From: Chlamydiota bacterium
GTDB taxonomy: Bacteria; Chlamydiota; Chlamydiia; Chlamydiales; Rhabdochlamydiaceae
Direction of reading: 5' to 3'
Assembly (NCBI GenBank): GCA_011065225.1
Contig: JAAKFC010000016.1
Span: 1 to 15,419, forward strand
Length of the DNA stretch: 15,419 bases
The position numbers were made by a program, and so were the translations under genes. The number at the start of each line of letters is the position of its first letter. Position 1 is the first letter of the stretch. Shown one piece after another: positions 1 to 5,342 of this stretch. Below the pieces are notes generated by a model. It was not told where the DNA came from and ran no database searches. It saw nothing but the letters and a program-made list of their open reading frames with translations.

Positions 1-7
1 TAGCCAT
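1..7 (-). CDS. 5' end of an unidentified gene (partial)
   Basis: Only the first two codons (Met-Ala) are inside the window; the ATG lies at 5-7 on the minus strand. A Shine-Dalgarno match AAGGAG sits at 16-21, eight bases before the ATG, and a promoter-like pair lies just upstream at 35-63. Together these make a real gene start likely. The product cannot be named. It follows sufE on the same strand but appears to have its own promoter. Confidence 0.55.
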
Positions 8-34
8 AATAATTTCTCCTTGAGATGAAAAGAG

Positions 35-63
35 ATTATACCATTTGGAGCGGATTATTTTAA
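35..63 (-). promoter_or_regulatory. Sigma-70-type promoter for the gene starting at position 7
   Basis: On the minus strand a perfect -10 box TATAAT (35-40) lies 17 bases from a TTAAAA -35 box (58-63, four of six matches). The expected start of transcription is near 28, which gives a leader of about 20 bases containing the AAGGAG ribosome site. The -35 box overlaps the sufE stop codon (60-62), so the downstream gene can be transcribed separately from sufE. Confidence 0.6.
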
Positions 64-470
64 ATGTGTACTAAAAATTTTAGTGCGTCTTGCTGCATAC
101 GCAAGAACATGCTGGCAAGACCATTTGAGCGGCCCGGAGTGAGGGACGAATAGATTTGGAGATCTTCTAAGAAGGTGGGCTTGTGCTGGAGGACTGTCTC
201 AGGTGGCTCACCATTATAGGCTTTGATGAGAAGAGCGGCGAGACCAGAGGAGATGAGCGCATCGGAGGAGGCATGAAAAAAAAGCTTTCCATCTTCCATG
301 TTAGTGTGGAGGTAAACAATGCTTTGACAGCCCTTCACAATGTTTTCAGGGATTTTGTACTTTTGATCCAACGGTGGCAAATCCCGGCCAAGTGCAATGA
401 TTTTTTGATAGAGATTTTCTGGAGAAAAACAGTCTTTAAAGAGATTTTTTACCATGGAGAAATCTTTCAT
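60..470 (-). CDS. sufE: SufE-like cysteine desulfurase activator / sulfur acceptor
   Basis: SufE accepts persulfide sulfur from the cysteine desulfurase SufS and passes it to the SufBCD scaffold for iron-sulfur cluster assembly in the cytosol. The protein shows the family signature around the acceptor cysteine (GCQSIVYL; Cys48 counted from the chosen start). It also has the conserved 'SDALISSGLAALL' helix region and the C-terminal 'LTPGRSNGLASM' block, which parallels 'LTPSRSQGLEAM' in E. coli SufE. Length is 136 aa from the ATG at 468-470, close to the usual size of about 140. The frame stays open to a TTG at 504-506, but that extension overlaps a strong promoter (478-506) and adds nothing that looks like SufE, so the ATG is preferred. 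Another in-frame ATG lies at 453-455. No sufS or sufBCD is in the window. Identification is confident; the exact start is not. Confidence 0.87.
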   Translation of the reverse strand: MKDFSMVKNLFKDCFSPENLYQKIIALGRDLPPLDQKYKIPENIVKGCQSIVYLHTNMEDGKLFFHASSDALISSGLAALLIKAYNGEPPETVLQHKPTFLEDLQIYSSLTPGRSNGLASMFLRMQQDALKFLVHI

Positions 471-477
471 ATGGCCT

Positions 478-506
478 AGTATAGAAAAAAAGTGCGCGAA
501 AGTCAA
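478..506 (-). promoter_or_regulatory. Promoter of sufE
   Basis: On the minus strand TTGACT (501-506) and TATACT (478-483) are separated by exactly 17 bases, each one base off the sigma-70 consensus. Transcription would begin around 470-471, at or within a base or two of the proposed ATG. The message would then be leaderless or nearly so, unless the ATG at 453-455 is used. Confidence 0.7.
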
Positions 507-515
507 AGCAAGGCC

Positions 516-544
516 TTGACATTAATCGAAAAAAACTGTGTAAT
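516..544 (+). promoter_or_regulatory. Promoter of infA
   Basis: A perfect TTGACA (516-521) is followed after 17 bases by TGTAAT (539-544), one base off consensus. Transcription would start near 551, giving a leader of about 20 bases before infA. It is back-to-back with the sufE promoter: the two -35 boxes are nine bases apart. Confidence 0.75.
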
Positions 545-570
545 TATCTTGTTTTACTGTTCTCATAGCT

Positions 571-789
571 ATGCCTAAAGAAGATACCATCAAGTTAGAC
601 GGCGAAGTAGAAGAGCTTCTCCCAAATATGACCTTTCGTGTTGCACTCGAAAACGGAATGAAAGTACTTGCCCATTTGTGTGGAAAAATGCGCATGCGCA
701 ATATTCGAGTTCTCGTAGGAGATACTGTAACTGTTGAGATGTCACCTTACGATTTATCCAAGGCGCGCATTGTCTATCGTCAAAGGTAG
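571..789 (+). CDS. infA: Translation initiation factor IF-1
   Basis: IF-1 binds the A site of the 30S subunit during initiation, acting with IF-2 and IF-3. The 72-aa product has the usual length and is a single S1/OB-fold domain. The typical features are present: N-terminal 'KEDTIKLDGEVEELLPNMTFRV', the central 'GKMRMRNIRVLVGDTVTVEMSPYD' strand region, and the basic C-terminus 'ARIVYRQR'. No Shine-Dalgarno match is visible before the ATG, so initiation probably does not depend on one. It is the first gene of the plus-strand cluster, has its own promoter, and is followed by tRNA-Thr and tuf as in other chlamydiae. Confidence 0.96.
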   Translation: MPKEDTIKLDGEVEELLPNMTFRVALENGMKVLAHLCGKMRMRNIRVLVGDTVTVEMSPYDLSKARIVYRQR

Positions 790-812
790 CTCTTGCAGAG
801 TAGTGAAAAAGA

Positions 813-842
813 TTGATTTTTATTGGAATAGAAAAGTAGACT
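813..842 (+). promoter_or_regulatory. Candidate promoter for tRNA-Thr and tuf
   Basis: TTGATT (813-818) and TAGACT (837-842), each four of six matches, are separated by 18 bases. Transcription would start near 849, sixteen bases before the tRNA. The match is moderate; readthrough from infA is the alternative. Confidence 0.4.
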
Positions 843-864
843 CGTTTGCGTTTAAGCCCATCAA

Positions 865-936
865 GCCCAAATAGCTCAGAGGTAGAGCACTTGCATGGTA
901 AGCAAGCGGTCGTAGGTTCAATTCCTATTTTGGGCA
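865..936 (+). tRNA. tRNA-Thr (anticodon GGT)
   Basis: A full cloverleaf can be drawn. Acceptor arms 865-871 (GCCCAAA) and 929-935 (TTTGGGC) pair perfectly, with A936 as the discriminator. The D arm is GCTC/GAGC. The anticodon stem CTTGC/GCAAG encloses the loop ATGGTAA, which places GGT as the anticodon. The T arm is GTAGG-TTCAATT-CCTAT. The 3' CCA is not encoded. It lies between infA and tuf and is probably cotranscribed with tuf. Confidence 0.96.
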
Positions 937-974
937 AGGAACCCAAGCGATAAAAAGCCAACGGAGGATTAAGA

Positions 975-2162
975 ATGGCTAAGGAAAAATTTCAACGGAC
1001 GAAGCCCCACATTAATATTGGGACTATCGGCCACGTAGACCACGGAAAAACGTCCCTCACTGCTGCAATCACGAAAATTCTAGCCGAATCTGGAGGAACA
1101 ACAAAGTATCGCGACTATGCTTCAATCGATAACTCCCCTGAAGAAAAACAGCGTGGAATTACGATCAATTCCTCTCACGTAGAGTATGAAACTGCCAATC
1201 GCCACTATGCCCATGTAGACTGCCCCGGACACGCCGACTATGTCAAAAACATGATTACAGGTGCTGCCCAGATGGATGGAGCAATCCTCGTTGTCTCTGC
1301 AACTGACGGTGCCATGCCTCAAACTCGTGAACACATCCTTCTTGCTCACCAAGTAGGCGTTCCTGCGATTGTGGTCTTCCTCAACAAGATGGACCAAATT
1401 GGAAAAGGAGACGAAGAACTTGTAGAACTCGTTGAAATGGAGCTAACAGAGCTTCTCGAAGAAAAAGGGTACAAGGATGTTCCTATTATCCGCGGTTCTG
1501 CGCTTAAAGCTCTAGAAGGCGATCCGGAGCAAATCGAAAAAATCAAAGAACTCATGAAAGTTGTCGATGAGAAGATCCCTACTCCTAAGCGTGAAGTGGA
1601 TAAGCCTTTCTTGATGCCTGTGGAGGATGTCTTCTCCATTTCTGGACGAGGAACCGTTGCAACGGGAAGAGTCGAACGCGGTATTCTCAAGGTCAACGAC
1701 AAGATAGAAATTGTCGGTCTTCGCGATACACGCGAGGTTGTTGCAACTGGAATCGAGATGTTCAACAAACTTCTTGATGAAGGGCGCGCTGGAGAGAACG
1801 TTGGGGTTCTCCTACGCGGTATAGAGAAAAATGATATTGAGCGGGGAATGGTTCTCGCAGCTCCCAGAACATGTAAACCACACACCAAATTCCAAGGAAC
1901 TGTTTACATCCTGACAAAAACTGAAGGAGGCCGTCACAAGCCCTTCTTCACTGGATATCGTCCACAATTCTACTTCCGCACAACGGATGTGACTGGAACA
2001 GTAACTCTCCCAGAGGGAACTGAGATGGTTATGCCTGGCGATAATGTAGAGCTGATTGGACAGTTAATCAGCCCCATTGCTATGGAAGAGGGAATGCGTT
2101 TTGCGATCCGTGAAGGCGGAAGAACAATTGGAGCAGGAACTGTTTCAAAAATTTTGGAATAA
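975..2162 (+). CDS. tuf: Elongation factor Tu
   Basis: EF-Tu is the GTPase that delivers aminoacyl-tRNA to the ribosomal A site. The 395-aa protein is full length. Domain 1 carries the G motifs: GHVDHGKT (19-26), the switch 1 region with 'EEKQRGITI' (about 56-64), DCPGH (82-86), NKMD (137-140) and SAL (175-177). Domains 2 and 3 follow, with 'GRGTVATGRVERG' and the C-terminal 'REGGRTIGAGTVSKI'. The start is supported by GGAGG (963-967) seven bases before the ATG. The gene is flanked by tRNA-Thr and tRNA-Trp. A strong hairpin with a T-run follows the stop codon. No missing key residues were seen. Confidence 0.98.
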   Translation: MAKEKFQRTKPHINIGTIGHVDHGKTSLTAAITKILAESGGTTKYRDYASIDNSPEEKQRGITINSSHVEYETANRHYAHVDCPGHADYVKNMITGAAQMDGAILVVSATDGAMPQTREHILLAHQVGVPAIVVFLNKMDQIGKGDEELVELVEMELTELLEEKGYKDVPIIRGSALKALEGDPEQIEKIKELMKVVDEKIPTPKREVDKPFLMPVEDVFSISGRGTVATGRVERGILKVNDKIEIVGLRDTREVVATGIEMFNKLLDEGRAGENVGVLLRGIEKNDIERGMVLAAPRTCKPHTKFQGTVYILTKTEGGRHKPFFTGYRPQFYFRTTDVTGTVTLPEGTEMVMPGDNVELIGQLISPIAMEEGMRFAIREGGRTIGAGTVSKILE

Positions 2163-2177
2163 GCGGTTTGGTATATG

Positions 2178-2207
2178 CAGCTAAAAGAAGGATCTTTTAG
2201 CTGTTTT
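2178..2207 (+). terminator. Hairpin with T-run after tuf, abutting tRNA-Trp
   Basis: A perfect 11-bp stem (2178-2188 with 2193-2203, starting CAGCTAAAAG) closes an AGGA loop and is followed by TTTT (2204-2207). The shape is that of a Rho-independent terminator for tuf. Its T-run ends at the base before tRNA-Trp (2208), leaving no room for a promoter between them. It may instead be a partial terminator or a processing site for the tRNA 5' end. Confidence 0.7.
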
Positions 2208-2280
2208 GGGTGTGTAGCTCAGTTGGTAGAGCAGCGATCTCCAAAGTCGCCGGTCGGGGGTTCGAATCCCTCCGCACTCG
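2208..2280 (+). tRNA. tRNA-Trp (anticodon CCA)
   Basis: Acceptor arms 2208-2214 (GGGTGTG) and 2273-2279 (CGCACTC) pair with two G-U pairs; the discriminator is G2280, as expected for bacterial tRNA-Trp. The D arm is GCTC/GAGC. The anticodon stem GCGAT/GTCGC encloses CTCCAAA, giving anticodon CCA. The T arm is GGGGG-TTCGAAT-CCCTC. No CCA is encoded. Its position between tuf and secE is the usual one in this cluster. Confidence 0.96.
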
Positions 2281-2311
2281 TACTGCGAGTGGGGAAAAGA
2301 AAGGAGTGGTC

Positions 2312-2569
2312 TTGAGTACTTTAATGGAAGCAAAGTCGAAAAAAACGAAGGTCGAAAAGAAAAAGAAAAAGGACCCCATTACTTTTATCAGCGATTTAAA
2401 GGAAGAGCTGAAAAAGGTCAGCTGGACGACAAGAACAGAACTCCTTTCTGCAACAAAGATTGTGGTTCTCGCGACATTTTGTTTTGGAATCGGAATCTAT
2501 GTCGTAGATTTGATCGTCAAGGGATTTTTAGAGTTCATTAAACGCACCTTGCTCTTTATCTTTGGATAA
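2312..2569 (+). CDS. secE: Protein translocase subunit SecE
   Basis: SecE is the small essential subunit that clamps SecY in the inner-membrane SecYEG channel. The protein has a very basic N-terminus (KSKKTKVEKKKKK), the conserved cytoplasmic helix with 'FISDLKEELKKVSWTTRTEL', and a single C-terminal membrane segment ('KIVVLATFCFGIGIYVVDLIV'). This is the one-span form usual in bacteria. The common Pro after the conserved Trp is Thr here. The start is uncertain. AAGGAG (2301-2306) is five bases before a TTG at 2312 (85 aa) but seventeen bases before the ATG at 2324 (81 aa). The TTG is chosen on spacing. The open frame continues back through the tRNA, which is not coding. nusG follows after 13 bases. 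Confidence 0.9.
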   Translation: MSTLMEAKSKKTKVEKKKKKDPITFISDLKEELKKVSWTTRTELLSATKIVVLATFCFGIGIYVVDLIVKGFLEFIKRTLLFIFG

Positions 2570-2582
2570 CATTTAGGACAAC

Positions 2583-3128
2583 ATGCATAAGTGGTACGTT
2601 ATACAAGCCGTTTCTGGTCAAGAAAAGAAAGTGAAAAGATCTCTCGAAGAAAATCGAGAGACAAAAGGAATGATGGAGCTCGTTGAAGAAGTTCTCGTTC
2701 CCTCTGAAAATGTTGCAGAAGTCAAGCGCGGCCAGCAAAAAGTGACTGAGAAACGGATGTGGCCTGGCTACATCATGATAAAAATGACACTGACCGACGA
2801 CTCCTGGATGTATGTCAAAAATACCAATGGAGTGCTTGGATTTTTAGGAGGAGACCCTCCTACAGCCCTTTCTGAAAATGAAATCGAAGAAATTTTAAAT
2901 GAGCTTGCAGGGAAAAAAGGTGACATTGTCCAAAAATACAAAATCAATGTGGGCGATCAGGTGAAAATCACCGATGGAGTGTTTGTCAACTTTATTGGTG
3001 ATGTAATTGAAGTTTTTCATGAAAAAGGAAGACTTTCGGTTATGGTCTCGATTTTTGGTCGAGATACCAGAGTTGATGATTTGGAATTTTGGCAAGTGGA
3101 AGTTCCCAGTGAATCTGAAATTAGTTAA
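2583..3128 (+). CDS. nusG: Transcription termination/antitermination factor NusG
   Basis: NusG binds RNA polymerase, aids processive elongation, and links it to Rho or to the leading ribosome. The 181-aa product has the NGN domain at about 2-105, with 'KWYVIQAVSGQEKKVKRSL' and 'KRMWPGYIMIKM'. The KOW domain follows at about 120-173, with 'VGDQVKITDGVFVNFIGDV' and 'RDTRVDDLEFWQVE'. The KOW turn reads DGVF where many bacteria have DGPF. AGGA (2575-2578) lies four bases before the ATG. secE is immediately upstream and rplK starts 14 bases after the stop, so these genes are most likely cotranscribed. Confidence 0.97.
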   Translation: MHKWYVIQAVSGQEKKVKRSLEENRETKGMMELVEEVLVPSENVAEVKRGQQKVTEKRMWPGYIMIKMTLTDDSWMYVKNTNGVLGFLGGDPPTALSENEIEEILNELAGKKGDIVQKYKINVGDQVKITDGVFVNFIGDVIEVFHEKGRLSVMVSIFGRDTRVDDLEFWQVEVPSESEIS

Positions 3129-3142
3129 AGGAAAATCCAAAA

Positions 3143-3568
3143 ATGGCAAAAAAGTTAGTTAAACAAATTAAACTGCAAATTCCCGCTGGGAAGGCCAATC
3201 CTGCACCTCCAATTGGACCTGCACTTGGAGCAGCACAAGTCAATATCATGGCTTTTTGTAAAGAATTCAATGCTAAAACACAAAATCAGGCTGGTGATAT
3301 CCTTCCTGTTGTCATTTCCGTCTTTCAAGACAAGTCTTTTACTTTCATCACAAAACAGCCGCCTGTTTCGCAGATGATTCTAAAAATACTCGGAATTGAC
3401 AAGGGGTCTGGTGTTCCTAACAGAGACAAAGTGGGCAAATTGACAAAGGCTCAGGTACAAGAGATTGCTAAAAAAAAGTACGAAGATTTGAGAGTCACAA
3501 ATGAAGAAGCAGCCATGCTCGTTGTCATGGGCACAGCACGTTCAATGGGTGTTGACATAGAGGAATAG
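3143..3568 (+). CDS. rplK: 50S ribosomal protein L11
   Basis: L11 binds the GTPase-associated region of 23S rRNA at the base of the stalk, where elongation factors act. The 141-aa product has the standard length. The N-terminal domain shows the proline-rich 'PAGKANPAPPIGPALG' that is the target region for thiopeptides; the rRNA-binding C-terminal domain ends 'VVMGTARSMGVDIEE'. AAAGGA (3127-3132) overlaps the nusG stop codon and lies ten bases before the ATG. The stop codon is two bases before rplA, so the two are translationally close. Confidence 0.98.
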   Translation: MAKKLVKQIKLQIPAGKANPAPPIGPALGAAQVNIMAFCKEFNAKTQNQAGDILPVVISVFQDKSFTFITKQPPVSQMILKILGIDKGSGVPNRDKVGKLTKAQVQEIAKKKYEDLRVTNEEAAMLVVMGTARSMGVDIEE

Positions 3569-3570
3569 AT

Positions 3571-4269
3571 ATGCCGAAGAGAAGTAAGAGATTCAAAGAA
3601 ATTGATCAGTTGTTTTATCCCGATCGCTTATATTCGCTTAAGGAAGCCATTGAGATTTTGAAAAAATGTCCCCCTGTGAAATTTGACCAGTCGGTCGAAG
3701 TTTCCCTCAAATCAGGCATCAATGTGAAAAAGTCCGATCAGCAAGTGCGTGGAACTGTCACTTTGCCCCATGGCTTAGGAAAAAAGATTAAAGTACTTGT
3801 TTTTGCACGTGGAGAAAAGGTCAAAGAGGCGGAAAGCGCCGGTGCTGACTTTGTGGGTAATGATGACCTCGTCGAAAAAGTGAAAGGAGGCTGGACTGAT
3901 TTTGATGTAGTTGTAGCCACTCCTGACATGATGCGTGATGTGGGAAAGCTGGGAAAAGTGCTCGGCCCTCGCGGTTTGATGCCAACTCCCAAGGCAGGGA
4001 CTGTAACCCCCGATGTCACCAAAGCAGTGACCGAGCTGAAAGCAGGAAAAATAGAATTTAAAAATGACAAAAGCGGAGTGATCAATAACCTCGTTGGAAA
4101 ACTTTCCTTTGATCAAGAAAAGCTTCAGCAGAATATTGAGACATTTTTGTCTGCTATTGCAAAGGCAAGACCCTCAGCTGCAAAAGGAAATTTCATGCAG
4201 TCGTTGGCCCTTTCTTCGACAATGGGACCGGGGCTCAAAATTGATATCAGTTCGTTTTCAGGGATGTAA
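3571..4269 (+). CDS. rplA: 50S ribosomal protein L1
   Basis: L1 forms the mobile stalk near the E site and, in other bacteria, represses translation of the L11-L1 message. The 232-aa product has the usual length. It has two domains, with the RNA-binding signature 'LGPRGLMPTPKAGTVTPDV' at 131-149 and the conserved 'KGNFMQSLALSSTMGPGLKID' at the C-terminus. Its ribosome site (GAGGAA, 3560-3565) lies in the last codons of rplK. The stop is two bases before rplJ. Confidence 0.98.
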   Translation: MPKRSKRFKEIDQLFYPDRLYSLKEAIEILKKCPPVKFDQSVEVSLKSGINVKKSDQQVRGTVTLPHGLGKKIKVLVFARGEKVKEAESAGADFVGNDDLVEKVKGGWTDFDVVVATPDMMRDVGKLGKVLGPRGLMPTPKAGTVTPDVTKAVTELKAGKIEFKNDKSGVINNLVGKLSFDQEKLQQNIETFLSAIAKARPSAAKGNFMQSLALSSTMGPGLKIDISSFSGM

Positions 4270-4271
4270 CG

Positions 4272-4793
4272 ATGAGAAAAGAAAAACAATTACTACTCGA
4301 TGAGATTAAAGACAAAATTGACGGATCAACAGCACTTGTATTGACCAGTTACAGCAGCTTGACTCCCGATGTTTCTGCAGACTTTCGCAAGTCGCTGCGG
4401 GATGCGGGAGGTTCCTTTTCTGTGGTGAGGAAAAGAGTTCTTCTCAAAGCAGCTGAAGCAAGTGGGATCACTTTGGATCCTGCACTGCTCGAAGGGCATA
4501 TCGGTGTTGTATTTGCCTATGAAGATCCCATATCTACTACCAAGGCGCTATTTGCATTTGCAAAAGAAAACAAAGAGACTCTAAAAATTCTAGCTGGGCA
4601 ATTCGAAGGGCGCCTTTGCAATGCGGAAGATGTAAAAGCGATTTCAGAGCTTCCATCACAGGATGAAATGCATGCCCAATTCATTGGCCTTTTAGAAGCG
4701 CCAATGACGCAAACTCTGTCTGTTATGGAAGCTCTCCTAACAAGCGTTATGCATTGTTTGGAAAATAAGAGCCAACAAGAAGGCTTAGAATAA
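4272..4793 (+). CDS. rplJ: 50S ribosomal protein L10
   Basis: L10 anchors L7/L12 dimers to the ribosome and forms the base of the stalk. The 173-aa product has the family N-terminal domain, beginning 'MRKEKQLLLDEIKDKIDGSTALVLTSYSSLT', and a C-terminal helix ('FIGLLEAPMTQTLSVMEALL') of the kind that binds L12 dimers. AGGGA (4260-4264) at the end of rplA is seven bases before the ATG. Only two bases separate rplA and rplJ, so the long leader that carries the L10-L12 autoregulatory site in E. coli is absent here or would have to lie within rplA. Confidence 0.96.
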   Translation: MRKEKQLLLDEIKDKIDGSTALVLTSYSSLTPDVSADFRKSLRDAGGSFSVVRKRVLLKAAEASGITLDPALLEGHIGVVFAYEDPISTTKALFAFAKENKETLKILAGQFEGRLCNAEDVKAISELPSQDEMHAQFIGLLEAPMTQTLSVMEALLTSVMHCLENKSQQEGLE

Positions 4794-4821
4794 ATTTATT
4801 TAACTTTTAAGAGGTAAAGAC

Positions 4822-5226
4822 GTGAGCACCCAAGAAAAAGATATTGAAAAACTCGTAGAAACTTTGAGCCAGCTTAGCGTTCTCGATATGTCGAAGTTGA
4901 AGACTGCGCTCGAGGATAAGTGGGGAGTCAAAGCCGCTGCAGCAGCTCCTATGATGATGGCTGCTCCTGCTGCTGGAGGCGAGGCAGGCGCTGAGGCAAA
5001 AGAATCAACAGAGTTCAAAGTGACTTTGCAAGAGGCTCCTGTTGACAAGAAGATCGGAGTTATCAAAGTCGTTCGTGAAGTCACTGGACTTGGCCTAAAA
5101 GAAGCAAAGGAGCTTGTAGAAGGAGCTCCAAAAGTCTTAAAAGAGAGTGCGCCTAAAGCAGAAGCAGATGAAATCTCTAAAAAGGTTTCCGATGCAGGTG
5201 GAAAGGTGGTTCTTGCTGGTCTCTAA
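4822..5226 (+). CDS. rplL: 50S ribosomal protein L7/L12
   Basis: L7/L12 is the multicopy stalk protein that recruits and stimulates translational GTPases. The 134-aa product shows the N-terminal dimerisation and L10-binding domain (about 1-35) and a flexible Ala-, Met- and Gly-rich hinge (about 38-58). The globular C-terminal domain follows, containing 'VDKKIGVIKVVREVTGLGLKEAKELV'. It starts with GTG, with AAGAGG (4809-4814) seven bases upstream. It is slightly longer than the common 120-130 aa. A 116-base gap with two hairpins separates it from rpoB. Confidence 0.97.
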   Translation: MSTQEKDIEKLVETLSQLSVLDMSKLKTALEDKWGVKAAAAAPMMMAAPAAGGEAGAEAKESTEFKVTLQEAPVDKKIGVIKVVREVTGLGLKEAKELVEGAPKVLKESAPKAEADEISKKVSDAGGKVVLAGL

Positions 5227-5253
5227 TCGAGAACAAAAGGCACCCTATTTTTT

Positions 5254-5286
5254 TGAGCAGAAGCTATATGAAATGGCTTCTGCTTG
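5254..5286 (+). promoter_or_regulatory. Strong hairpin between rplL and rpoB
   Basis: Bases 5254-5267 pair with 5273-5286 in a 14-bp stem: 11 Watson-Crick pairs, including a continuous run of nine, and three G-U pairs. The loop is ATGAA. No T-run follows, so it is not a classical terminator. The E. coli rplL-rpoB gap contains an attenuator and an RNase III site, and this hairpin may play a similar part in separating ribosomal from polymerase expression; that role is inferred. Confidence 0.55.
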
Positions 5287-5297
5287 TTGTCGCTTCA

Positions 5298-5313
5298 GCA
5301 GCAAAAGTGCTGC
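5298..5313 (+). promoter_or_regulatory. Small hairpin upstream of rpoB
   Basis: GCAGCA (5298-5303) pairs with TGCTGC (5308-5313) around an AAAG loop. It stands 12 bases downstream of the larger hairpin and about 15 bases before the rpoB ribosome site. It could stabilise the processed rpoB 5' end. No function is shown by the sequence itself. Confidence 0.35.
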
Positions 5314-5342
5314 AATAAAACTTTATCTGAGGAGCCAAGTAG

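Noticed and set aside
590..961. Minus-strand 123-aa reading frame across infA and tRNA-Thr
   Set aside because: It is antisense to two certain genes and its sequence resembles no family; it is a chance open frame.
2210..2311. N-terminal extension of SecE through the tRNA region
   Set aside because: The extension is tRNA-Trp sequence read in frame; the ribosome site at 2301-2306 marks the real start downstream.
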